Under the pieces are notes generated by a model. That model did not search any database, had not been told where the DNA came from, and worked only from the letters and a program-made list of their open reading frames with translations. The position numbers and the translations under genes are program-made. Source: JAEUKA01 sp035328405 (lineage in GTDB: Bacteria > Myxococcota_A > Polyangia > Palsa-1104 > JAEUJZ01). From it: a stretch of 64,000 nt of DNA. Position 1 is the stretch's first letter; each line of letters starts with the position of its first letter. This document shows, piece by piece, positions 45,418 to 53,769 of this stretch. The stretch is taken from positions 31,929 to 95,928 of the forward strand of contig DAOLIT010000008.1 of assembly GCA_035328405.1 (NCBI GenBank). The letters run 5' to 3'.

Positions 45418-46301
45418 GAGTGTTTCAGTCCTTGCCCTGAGACCAGCGCGTTTGTAGTTTGCTTTTTCACAAAACCTCTTTCGATCGGAACCGTGCAGTA
45501 ACACAGGGGATAGGGGCACGGGCGCGGTCCCGAAAACAGAGAAAAGGAGTCCGAAAGGAAGTCTCCCAGCCGTTCTATTTTCTGACGCCGCGCGGGATAA
45601 CAGCGATACGCGATTCCTTTGTCATCCAGGACAAAATACCTTGTCCCCGCCCAGCACGGTTCTCCCGTAAAACAATGTGCAATCTGTCCCGTTCGATTGT
45701 GCCCGCCCATTTCTTCAAGCAGAGCTTGTTCTTCCTGGGTGTACTCCACAATCCCCCCTTCGATTTTTTCGGGCTGGACTTTGAATGTAACCCCTTTTTC
45801 CGAAAAACGTCTCTGCAAAGACCGAATGTGCGGCAGTGCTGCGTGCGTCGCAACGGTGGTCACATTCAAACTGGGAGACGGAAGACTCACATCTCGACAT
45901 TCCAACAGAGACCGCGAAAACGCAGCCGCCTTTTCGATGTACGCATCCACATCGGAAACGTATTCCAAGTGCAAACTGCACGAAAAAACACCGACTCTCC
46001 CTTTCGCAGCGCGCAGAAAGGAATGCAATTTCTGCTCTGTCGCAGAGAAGTTCGTCACGATCGAAATGCGATGCCCGATTGCAGCCAAACCCTCCGTGAT
46101 CTCGTCGAGAGTCGGATGTACGAACGGTTCCCCACCCGAAAGTTTGATCTCCCAACGACCAGGCAAGCGCGAAAAACTTTTCAAAAAACGGGGCGTATCC
46201 CGACTCCATCGACCGCGATCTTCTTGCAATTTTTGCGTGCAATAACTGCATCGGTAGTTGCATGCCGTATTCACATTCCAGGACACAACCCCTTCCAGCA
46301 C
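45414..46301 (-). CDS. Radical SAM enzyme (third in operon)
   Basis: 295 aa, GTG start 4 nt after the preceding stop. The cluster-binding CNYRCSYC (Cys14, 18, 21) and GGEPF are intact, with VTNF and CSLHLE. The C-terminal part has further conserved Cys: PCWAGTRYFVL, YRCYPARR, and CPYPLCYC, which may hold an auxiliary cluster. It is a clear paralogue of the next gene upstream (46306-47169). Substrate unknown. Confidence 0.9.
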   Translation of the reverse strand: MLEGVVSWNVNTACNYRCSYCTQKLQEDRGRWSRDTPRFLKSFSRLPGRWEIKLSGGEPFVHPTLDEITEGLAAIGHRISIVTNFSATEQKLHSFLRAAKGRVGVFSCSLHLEYVSDVDAYIEKAAAFSRSLLECRDVSLPSPSLNVTTVATHAALPHIRSLQRRFSEKGVTFKVQPEKIEGGIVEYTQEEQALLEEMGGHNRTGQIAHCFTGEPCWAGTRYFVLDDKGIAYRCYPARRQKIERLGDFLSDSFSLFSGPRPCPYPLCYCTVPIERGFVKKQTTNALVSGQGLKHS

Positions 46302-46305
46302 TTTC

Positions 46306-47169
46306 TTACTCCGATTCTCGGTTTTTCCCGATCCCCGAAATCATCCCCCGATTCGCCGGGGTCGTGCAGGGACAAATCGTGTACGGACAAGCCCTCGCTT
46401 TGTCCCACAGTTGCAGGGTTTCCGAAAAGACATTTCCCAAATACCCCTGTTTGAACCTGCGCGCCGTGCGACAACTGTATCCGTCTCCGTTTTGAAGCAG
46501 CACGAAATACAGCACGCCTGCCAAACAATTCTTTCCCAAATAACTCGGGGCCACGTTTGCACGATCAGGAGTCGGATCGGCCCCAATCAACGAAGACACA
46601 AGCGCCTGCTCCTCTTCGGAATAGGAAGCGATTCCCCCGTCGATTTTCATGAGCTGTGGGAACAAGCGAAGACCGGCTTGTTCGAGCACTTCCTTTGCGG
46701 CAAGCACTTGCAGAATCCGCCCCGGAACCAGCACGCTGCTGACTGTCAAATGAGCGTTTTTGTCCATCTTGTCTTTGAGCAGAAGCGCCTTCTTCACAAA
46801 GTCCTGCGGCGTTGTATGTTCCAAATGCAGACTCGCCGAAACCACCCCCAATCGCCCCATTGTGTTCTCTGCAAAACGCAACAGAATCGGCAGGGGAGCA
46901 GACAAATTCGTGAGCAAACTGATCGTGTGATTTGTTCTTTGCAAAAGCCCCGGAATGATTCGTTCCACAAACCCCCGGAACGCGAACGGTTCTCCCCCTG
47001 TCATCTTGATTTCAAATTTCTGTGGGAGCCGTTCAAAAAAGGACAGGAATTGCTCAATTTGCGCTTCGGTCGGGTGTCCTTGGCGATAGATTTTCGACTG
47101 AATGCAGTACGAACAATCGTAGTTGCACACTCCGCAGACCTGCCATTCGATGGTAGGAGTCGGTTTCAT
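46306..47169 (-). CDS. Radical SAM enzyme (second in operon)
   Basis: 287 aa from ATG 47169, which overlaps the previous stop (ATGA). CNYDCSYC (Cys15, 19, 22), EIKMTGGEPF, LLTNLS, SASLHLEH, SYSEEEQALV, then NCLAGVLYFVL, YSCRTARRFKQGYLG and CPYTICPCTTP. The same pattern, position by position, is seen in the gene at 45414-46301, so the pair arose by duplication. Confidence 0.9.
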   Translation of the reverse strand: MKPTPTIEWQVCGVCNYDCSYCIQSKIYRQGHPTEAQIEQFLSFFERLPQKFEIKMTGGEPFAFRGFVERIIPGLLQRTNHTISLLTNLSAPLPILLRFAENTMGRLGVVSASLHLEHTTPQDFVKKALLLKDKMDKNAHLTVSSVLVPGRILQVLAAKEVLEQAGLRLFPQLMKIDGGIASYSEEEQALVSSLIGADPTPDRANVAPSYLGKNCLAGVLYFVLLQNGDGYSCRTARRFKQGYLGNVFSETLQLWDKARACPYTICPCTTPANRGMISGIGKNRESE

Positions 47170-48239
47170 TTCTTCCGACCCGTGACTTCGTACAAACGCT
47201 GCTCTCCAAACACCTTTTTGAAACGCTGAGACAGCGTGTGGTTCATGTTGAATTTTCCGCACTGATGACACGCTGGAAAGTAATCCCCCTTTCGCAGCCG
47301 CGCGCGGATTCCGTTCCAAACCGGACCCTCCCACAGATCAAAAAACGGCGCTTCCGAAAGATGCCCCGCAACAATGTCTGGGCTGCAACAATACAGCACC
47401 GTTCCATCGACCAGAACCCGCGCATAGGAATACCCCATGAAGCAGCCGACTTCCTCGATCGGTGCGGTCGCGTCTTCTTTGGCGCGGAGCTGATCGGCAA
47501 AGACGGAAAAATTCGCATTCACATGTCGGTTTTCTGCTTCTTTCATGGCCTGCGGAAGCCATTCAAAAAGGAGTCTTTTCCGCTGTTCCTCGTCGATCCG
47601 AACGATCTCTGTCCCTTCGCGCAGCGAAGCCAATTTGAAGTTCACCTGATCCACTGGGAAGGTCTCTGCCTGTTCGATCATTGCGACGAGTTCGTGCGCA
47701 TTTTCCCGGCAAATCACGTGGATGTGTTTGAACCGTCGGCCTGCTTCCCGGAACGTGTGCAGAATGTCGAGCACACGCTTCCAGTCTTCTTCCCCAAAAC
47801 TTGGATGAAACGCGCGGTAGGTCGCAACACTCGCTGCATGAAGCCCTATCAGCAATTGATCCACTTTCAATTCGACGATGCGCACCGGATTGCACGCAAC
47901 CAAGTTGGTAATGACGGTCAGGTGAAGTCCGCGCCGCTTCACTTCCGCGATCATGTCGTAGATTTCGGGGTGGGTGAAGGGTTCCCCCATACCCGACAAA
48001 ATCACCGATCGCAGGCCCCCCAATTCGTTGGCTTCGTTGAGCACATCGATCACGGTGCTCAAATCAATTCGCTGTCTTTTCCATTTTTGCGGCCTCGGGG
48101 AAAGCAAATGCGGAGAGTGATCCCAACACGTTACACAGTTTGCGTTGCAACCATTCGTGACATCCAAATGAAGCGTATCCGGCCCCAGGACGGGCCGTCC
48201 CAAGTGCATTCCCAACAGGCGTGGATCGGTGCGCTTCAC
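47166..48239 (-). CDS. Radical SAM/SPASM-type enzyme (first in operon)
   Basis: 357 aa from the GTG at 48239, chosen because it overlaps the glycosyltransferase stop (GTGA). The cluster motif is CNANCVTC (Cys31, 35, 38), with ILSGMGEPFTHPEIY in place of GGEP. The C-terminus has a SPASM-like Cys set: GCFMGYSYARVLVDGTVLYC, a second Cys next to it, and CHQCGKF. SPASM enzymes act on peptides, sugars or lipids; the target here is unknown. Confidence 0.9.
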   Translation of the reverse strand: MKRTDPRLLGMHLGRPVLGPDTLHLDVTNGCNANCVTCWDHSPHLLSPRPQKWKRQRIDLSTVIDVLNEANELGGLRSVILSGMGEPFTHPEIYDMIAEVKRRGLHLTVITNLVACNPVRIVELKVDQLLIGLHAASVATYRAFHPSFGEEDWKRVLDILHTFREAGRRFKHIHVICRENAHELVAMIEQAETFPVDQVNFKLASLREGTEIVRIDEEQRKRLLFEWLPQAMKEAENRHVNANFSVFADQLRAKEDATAPIEEVGCFMGYSYARVLVDGTVLYCCSPDIVAGHLSEAPFFDLWEGPVWNGIRARLRKGDYFPACHQCGKFNMNHTLSQRFKKVFGEQRLYEVTGRKK

Positions 48240-49888
48240 GGAAGCCTCCGCAGCGCAGAAGAAACAAGTTCGGGAAGTGAATGGATCGCGTGGCTTTCTG
48301 TTTGAACGGTCGCGAGCAAACGAACTCCGTCGTACAGATCCAGAGAACGTGTACGCAACGCTTGTAACAAGCGACGACATTCTGCCGAGGACTCTTGCGC
48401 AGACAACCCCCGTTGTGCCGGAAGTTGTTTCAGGAATGCCATCACCCCAGGCCAATCCGAAAACGATGAAAACGAGGCCAAAAGTTCTGATACTGCCGTG
48501 GTTTTGTCGTCGAGGTCGCCATTTCCCAACCGCCCGGAAAGTTGCTTGAGAATACGCACCAAAAGGGGTTGGGACAGACCCAATGTGTCAGAAAGCCGCA
48601 GAAGAGACAGCGCCTCTTCGCAAGGAATCGCCTCCCATTCTGCGGCCCCTGTTTGGTACAGGGCGTGCGCAACTTCGCTTACCTGTTCCAAAGACAGGTC
48701 TGTCTCTTTCAGTTGTTGCAAAAGAGTGTCATTTACAGCGTCCTGTGCAAGCTCTAGCTGCCTTGGCGGAAGCAAAAGAGAGAGCAACCTTTGTGCAGCC
48801 TCTCGTGCGTGATTCTGGGGTACGATCTCCGTCGCACAAAGCCGCGCCGCCGCACGCTTTTCTGGATCAAAAATCGTCTCGACCGCGCAAGACAAGGCCG
48901 ACGGGAAGTCAGGATGCTCGATTGGCAAATGCAAATGAATTGCAGCTCCGCGTTTCTCTGCCAGCTCTGCACGCTTGTTCTGTTCATCCGCGATTTTCTC
49001 CTGTGGCAGAAAGATCGTGGGCACACCCGCGTGCAAAAGTTCGTGAAAGGAATTGTATCCGGCTGAACAGACCGCGAAGTCCATTCCCGAAAGCCACTCT
49101 GCAACGCCACTTTGGGTCAGAAACGTGATGCGGGGACCATGAAGCGATCGTCCCCTGTACAGTGGGCCCGCCCCGATGACGACATGCACATTCGGCTTCT
49201 GCAAAAGAGTTTCACAAACGATTTTCAGGTGACTTTCTGCGTGCGCATCGCCCCCGCCCCCTGCCGAAACGTATACGAGCAGAGCATCGTTCTTGACAGC
49301 GAAATGTCGGCGGACTGTTTCGCGCGATTCACATTCCGCTTTTTCACGAATCAGAATGGGACCGACATAATGGAGCTGTCCTCGACGGATTCCTTTTAGC
49401 GTACCCTGCGTTTCCGCTTCGTATTCCGGGACCAAGATCAGGTCGTACAGGGGCAGCATCGCGGCGAAATCGGGCCGAGACAAAAACTCCTCTTTTACAG
49501 AACGGTGGATGAACGCTTTGTAGCGGCACAAATCGAGCGCAGACAGGAGTTCTCCGAACGAACCTCGAGGAAAGGTATCGACGACAAACAGATCGGGCCG
49601 GAGCAAGCCAAGGGAATGCCACACCCACTGTTTTGCCAGCGCAAGGTACGTGGTCTTGTCGATTCCCGCATCGGCCACAATCGTTTTCGAGGGCAGTTTG
49701 AAACTGGCAAAACGCTCGGAAAAGAGCAGCGTATCGGCTTCGCTCGTCGTTAGAAAATAGATCTCTGCACGCTGATCCAAGACTTGTGTGTATCGCCTGA
49801 TCCAACGGTTGATCGCACAGAGCCGCGTCAAATGACCGGCACCCCCGCCGTTCACCGCATAATTCACAATGCGCAAAGGAGACGCCAT
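48236..49888 (-). CDS. MurG-like GT-B glycosyltransferase with helical tail
   Basis: 550 aa. The N-terminal 385 residues are GT-B: Gly-rich NGGGAGHLTR (14-22), LFVVDTFPRGSFGELL, VYVSAGGGGDA, and the donor site VCSAGYNSFHELLHAGVPTI with FLPQEKIADEQNKRA. The C-terminal 165 residues are Leu-rich helical and unlike MurG. It starts 9 nt after the preceding gene and is coupled to the radical SAM genes. Confidence 0.88.
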   Translation of the reverse strand: MASPLRIVNYAVNGGGAGHLTRLCAINRWIRRYTQVLDQRAEIYFLTTSEADTLLFSERFASFKLPSKTIVADAGIDKTTYLALAKQWVWHSLGLLRPDLFVVDTFPRGSFGELLSALDLCRYKAFIHRSVKEEFLSRPDFAAMLPLYDLILVPEYEAETQGTLKGIRRGQLHYVGPILIREKAECESRETVRRHFAVKNDALLVYVSAGGGGDAHAESHLKIVCETLLQKPNVHVVIGAGPLYRGRSLHGPRITFLTQSGVAEWLSGMDFAVCSAGYNSFHELLHAGVPTIFLPQEKIADEQNKRAELAEKRGAAIHLHLPIEHPDFPSALSCAVETIFDPEKRAAARLCATEIVPQNHAREAAQRLLSLLLPPRQLELAQDAVNDTLLQQLKETDLSLEQVSEVAHALYQTGAAEWEAIPCEEALSLLRLSDTLGLSQPLLVRILKQLSGRLGNGDLDDKTTAVSELLASFSSFSDWPGVMAFLKQLPAQRGLSAQESSAECRRLLQALRTRSLDLYDGVRLLATVQTESHAIHSLPELVSSALRRLP

Positions 49889-49897
49889 GTGCTCTGT

Positions 49898-51304
49898 TCA
49901 GGAAATGTCTGGAGACAGGTCGGAATCGAGCCCAGCGTTCGCAATCGCGTAGGCGGCGTCTTCGACCAACTCGAGGTCCCCGTCATCCACGATTTCAGTC
50001 TCACCGGGTTTGCGTTTCATGCGGCGGTACTTGTATTCGGGGTGCATGGCCTTGAATTGCGCGACCTCATCAATGTAGTTTGCCTTGACTTTTCCGTCGG
50101 TGATAACATCCCACCACAGACAATCTTCATCCAGCCTTCCCATTTCATAGGCTGCAAAACCAACGATGGCGGCTTGGGCCATCCGTTGTCTGTTCAGAAG
50201 CTCGATCGATCGACGCTGGCGACTCACAATTTTGTGTAGGGCTTCATCAGAAAAAATCCCTGCATGCCTGGGATCGCTGTGCTTCCTGATGTCACGATCC
50301 ATCTTGGACAGCGTTTGGGACAGACTGCTTTCGCTGTTCGCCAGAAGCTCCGATGAGGTCTTCCGCAGATACTCCGCTTGCTTTTTGAGACCGTGGTATC
50401 GCTTGGCCAACCCTTCCACTTCCGGGTATCGCTCCAGTCTGTCCCCGATCTCGACCAAGTTCACATCAGCTAGGTACCTTTCGAGCCTGATCCGCGCATC
50501 CTTCAGAAACTGTTGGGGCATGGCAAGGTACTGTTCCTGAAGGGGGTGCTGCCCAGCTTGGATCTGTTGCGCTTCAATCCCGAGACTTTCGTGCTCGCGC
50601 TCGATGGCTTCGCCCTGCGCGACCTCTTCTCTTAATGCGGACAGTTTGCGATCGTATGCGGACACAGCGTCGCGTGCCGTCAAAAATTCAGCGCGAACCG
50701 TCGCAAAACCGACGTCACCCCCGAACTTGGCAAGGATTTCATCCCCGGCTTTCCAATCCGCATAATAACTGAGCCGCCAAAACGGAACAGAATAGGAAGG
50801 GAGGCCGTAATTCACTTCCAAGAGGCGCAACAACCTGGGATGGTCACATCGCCTGAGCGTTTCTACATAGGGATCGCGAAAATAAGAAAGCTCGGCGATC
50901 TGTCGCACCAGGGTTCCCGTGTTCGGGGCTCGCAAAAGGAGTCTGTTTTGAAACTCTGGAAGTTGCTGGAGCACTCTGAGCCGATCACGGATGTCATCGG
51001 CGCGCGTCGTGATGGACTCGGCGAGCTGACCTTGGGCCCGTTCCAGTTCAGCGGCTGGATTGGTCGCGGACAGCGTGGTGTAGCCTGTCATGGCTACGGC
51101 CCGCTGAATGGAATTGGGGGACAAGTCGGGCAGAATCGCCTGCGCCAGTTCGGACAACGCCGTTTCGCTTCGACTGACGAGAGCGTTCAGTTCTTGGCGA
51201 CAGGAAACCCGTTGGTCTCGCGTAGAGTTATGGGCGTCTTGAATGGAAATGCGCAGAGTACGCAATTCCATCAAGTATTGCTCTCTGTTCAGGTATCGAG
51301 TCAT
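49898..51304 (-). CDS. Coiled-coil protein of unknown function
   Basis: 468 aa from ATG 51304, overlapping the previous stop (ATGA). Mostly charged helix with long heptad-like segments (RKLSALREEVAQGEAIEREH, KKQAEYLRKTSSELLANSES) and a middle region rich in aromatic residues (PSYSVPFWRLSYYADWKAGD). The end is acidic (ETEIVDDGDLELVEDA). No signal peptide or membrane helix. I do not recognise it. Confidence 0.78.
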   Translation of the reverse strand: MTRYLNREQYLMELRTLRISIQDAHNSTRDQRVSCRQELNALVSRSETALSELAQAILPDLSPNSIQRAVAMTGYTTLSATNPAAELERAQGQLAESITTRADDIRDRLRVLQQLPEFQNRLLLRAPNTGTLVRQIAELSYFRDPYVETLRRCDHPRLLRLLEVNYGLPSYSVPFWRLSYYADWKAGDEILAKFGGDVGFATVRAEFLTARDAVSAYDRKLSALREEVAQGEAIEREHESLGIEAQQIQAGQHPLQEQYLAMPQQFLKDARIRLERYLADVNLVEIGDRLERYPEVEGLAKRYHGLKKQAEYLRKTSSELLANSESSLSQTLSKMDRDIRKHSDPRHAGIFSDEALHKIVSRQRRSIELLNRQRMAQAAIVGFAAYEMGRLDEDCLWWDVITDGKVKANYIDEVAQFKAMHPEYKYRRMKRKPGETEIVDDGDLELVEDAAYAIANAGLDSDLSPDIS

Positions 51305-51651
51305 CGGGGCGTCCCTGACTTTCGTCGACAATCCGCAACCATATCCAAAAATCGGCGTGCGTACTGTTGCAATTCCTCTGCGGTTTCGACCTCGTATTCA
51401 TCCACGAGAAGCAGATAGAGAGCGCCCTCTTGGATTCCCTGCTCGACGGCGGCTATGGTCTTTGGGGACAGCTCATTGCGATCGCCCGCTTCGGTCGTGA
51501 TGAACTCGAAACCAACGCGCGCAGCCGCATCAAAGCCGTCGATGTTGAACTGAATGTCTCCCTCGGAAAATGGCACGTTGTCGGCGATGTCGTACCCCGC
51601 AGCGAGAAACGCTTCCTTCAAGATGGCGCAACCCTCATGTTCAGTGAGCAT
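51301..51651 (-). CDS. Small unknown protein heading the radical SAM operon
   Basis: 116 aa from ATG 51651. Soluble, acidic: LTEHEGCAILKEAFLAAGYD, GDIQFNIDGFDAAARVGFEF, ALYLLLVDEYEVETAEELQQ. No catalytic signature I can name, and the sequence does not look like a leader-core precursor peptide. It is the first gene of the seven-gene cluster, 108 bp from the divergent gene at 51760. Confidence 0.72.
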   Translation of the reverse strand: MLTEHEGCAILKEAFLAAGYDIADNVPFSEGDIQFNIDGFDAAARVGFEFITTEAGDRNELSPKTIAAVEQGIQEGALYLLLVDEYEVETAEELQQYARRFLDMVADCRRKSGTPR

Positions 51652-51759
51652 GGCCCGGTATGTTATCGCGAAATTCCCGCAGAATGGCTGTTTTGCCGCT
51701 GAGCGCGCAGCATGTTGAAGAAGACAAAGCCATCGCATCGCGTGCTATAAGGCGCGAAC

Positions 51760-53739
51760 ATGCCTGGTAGGAAAGAAACGCCGCGCGCCGACCAAGACGC
51801 CAGCCCGCAACAGATTGTGTCGAATCTCTTTGTCCACCCGCCGGTCAACCACGCCGACTTGGTAGCGCGGCTGGGTGCGTCCAGCCCCGCCAGCGTGCGC
51901 GAATGTTTGATCGAAAAGATGCGCTTTGGCACGGTCAGTCCCGCAGAAGTGAGTCTCTTGGAGGACATGTTCTGCACCGTCGGTGTGGGAAGTGCGAAGA
52001 ACCATTTGCGCAACATCGTGGCAGACCGAGCCTTGCACGCTCGGACGCGAGCCTGTGCCATGAGCCTGCTGCTCGCGGAAGACCCCTCCGCGCTGAGCAA
52101 GCTTCACATGGAGCTTTCTGAGGACGAACTGTTGTCGCTGGCCGTGCAACCGCTGGCCGATCTTCTTCTGCGCATCGAAGCGGACCCGTGGGAAGCAGAG
52201 CTGTTGGCGGACATGCTGGCGACGGTCCCCGACGAAATGGCGTGCTCGGTTTTTGCGAGGCTCGAACACTGCCGAAAACAGTCGGGCATGCGAGCAACGG
52301 CTGTGTACTTTGGTCTGCTGCAAAGTGATCCTTTGCCTACCTTGTGGCCCCAAATCGTCCAGGCTTTGCAAGATCAGGGCGACGAAGAAGCGATCATGCT
52401 GCTCGAAAAAGCGAGCAAAGAGCCGCATGACCGATCGGTGCAACGTCTGTTGCAAGGCGCGCTTTTGCGTCTGCGAACCCGGCTGCTGGAAGGCAAACGA
52501 CCTGCTCCCGGCAAGGCGCATGGGTATCTGTCCAGCTGTGATGCGAACGGCTGTTATGTGATGGTCGCGCGGCGGGACAATCCCGACGGAACATCCACGA
52601 TTGGTGTGTTGTGTTCGCACGTACAGGGGGAACTGCGCGGCGGATACGTGACCTATGGCCAACCTGCGTCTCGTTGCGATGAAATTTGTGCTGCGGCTGC
52701 GCGGGAGAGCCACACCCGTTTTGTGCCAGTGCCAGTCGGAAAATTGTTTCCGAACATCGCGTTTGCGACGGAAACCACGTTGGCCGCCGATCGGAGGGTG
52801 TCTCCCGAACTGATGGGCGCGCTGCGCTTTTTTTCCCAATTTCCTCAAGAGGACTTTGCGCCGGAAACGCCGAAAGGAAGACTGTCGCTCAAGGCACTCC
52901 GGGCGTTGTTTTCGAAAGAGGAGTTTGGTCAAGGTTGGCGTTTCACACGCAGCGAGATGGAACAGCTTTCGCGTGTGCTCTTTCAGACTCCCAGCGGTAG
53001 CGCCGATACCCTGACCGATCATCCGCTGTCGTCCAAGGGTGCGATGGCCAAACGGCTGTCCGCCATGCTCGGACACATGGTGCATTACTACGCGCTCTCG
53101 GACGATTCGGAAAGTTCGCAACTGTGTGCTTTGGCCGCACGCGAAGTCGAACGGGATTTCATGCGCAGCAAGACGATGCGTGTCGTGGCTGAAAACACGA
53201 ACCTCTTTCTGTCGTCTGTTGTGAAACCTTCTGCTTCCTCTGCTGACATCGACCCACCCTTTTTGACATCACGCGCCGATCGACTGACTCAGAGACAGCT
53301 TCTGAAAGCGCGTTTCTTTTCCGGGCTCAAAAGGCCCAATGCCTACGATTTGATCGCGCTCGACTTCGCAGATGAAGCCATGCACTCCGTCGTCGAGACA
53401 CTCGTCTCCCATGCGGCAGAGGAGTGGCCACAACTCATCGACTTGCAGGACGGCGCGCTCGAATTGGCGTGTATGTTTCGAGAGCAGATTCTGTCCGACA
53501 AACAACGACCACCCCAAAAGGAAGCCAAACTGATCACCCACGGCACGCGACTTTTGGCGCGGACCTTTGGCATTTCTTCGTCGCTGGCGCGCATCCTCGC
53601 GACCGCAGCGTTTTCGCGCATGGCGCACTTTGCCCGCACGGTCTGTACACAATGTTCCGTGAATTGCTGGGCGCGGCCCCACCGAAACGCAAGTCGAGAG
53701 TTCTTCACGCTAGAGCACCCCGCACAGCACGTAGAATGA
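51760..53739 (+). CDS. Large unknown protein, probable helical repeats
   Basis: 659 aa, no signal peptide. The first 240 residues are Leu/Ala-rich helical units that look like HEAT-type repeats (LLSLAVQPLADLLLRIEADP, PTLWPQIVQALQDQGDEEAI, MLLEKASKEP). The middle contains a possible small beta domain (GCYVMVARRDNPDGTSTIGV). The C-terminus is helical. It ends 30 nt before the CAP-domain gene. Function unknown. Confidence 0.82.
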   Translation: MPGRKETPRADQDASPQQIVSNLFVHPPVNHADLVARLGASSPASVRECLIEKMRFGTVSPAEVSLLEDMFCTVGVGSAKNHLRNIVADRALHARTRACAMSLLLAEDPSALSKLHMELSEDELLSLAVQPLADLLLRIEADPWEAELLADMLATVPDEMACSVFARLEHCRKQSGMRATAVYFGLLQSDPLPTLWPQIVQALQDQGDEEAIMLLEKASKEPHDRSVQRLLQGALLRLRTRLLEGKRPAPGKAHGYLSSCDANGCYVMVARRDNPDGTSTIGVLCSHVQGELRGGYVTYGQPASRCDEICAAAARESHTRFVPVPVGKLFPNIAFATETTLAADRRVSPELMGALRFFSQFPQEDFAPETPKGRLSLKALRALFSKEEFGQGWRFTRSEMEQLSRVLFQTPSGSADTLTDHPLSSKGAMAKRLSAMLGHMVHYYALSDDSESSQLCALAAREVERDFMRSKTMRVVAENTNLFLSSVVKPSASSADIDPPFLTSRADRLTQRQLLKARFFSGLKRPNAYDLIALDFADEAMHSVVETLVSHAAEEWPQLIDLQDGALELACMFREQILSDKQRPPQKEAKLITHGTRLLARTFGISSSLARILATAAFSRMAHFARTVCTQCSVNCWARPHRNASREFFTLEHPAQHVE

Positions 53740-53769
53740 AGCTCCAAACCGCAAAACAGGAGTTTCTTC

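Noticed and set aside
51745..53121. 458-codon minus-strand frame
   Set aside because: Antisense of the helical-repeat gene, His/Arg-rich; the plus frame has the natural composition.
53640..53739. Possible frameshift at the end of the 659-aa protein
   Set aside because: The +1 frame gives a more natural-looking end (LYTMFRELLGAAPPKRKS), but it would run 80 bp into the CAP gene, so the annotated stop is kept.
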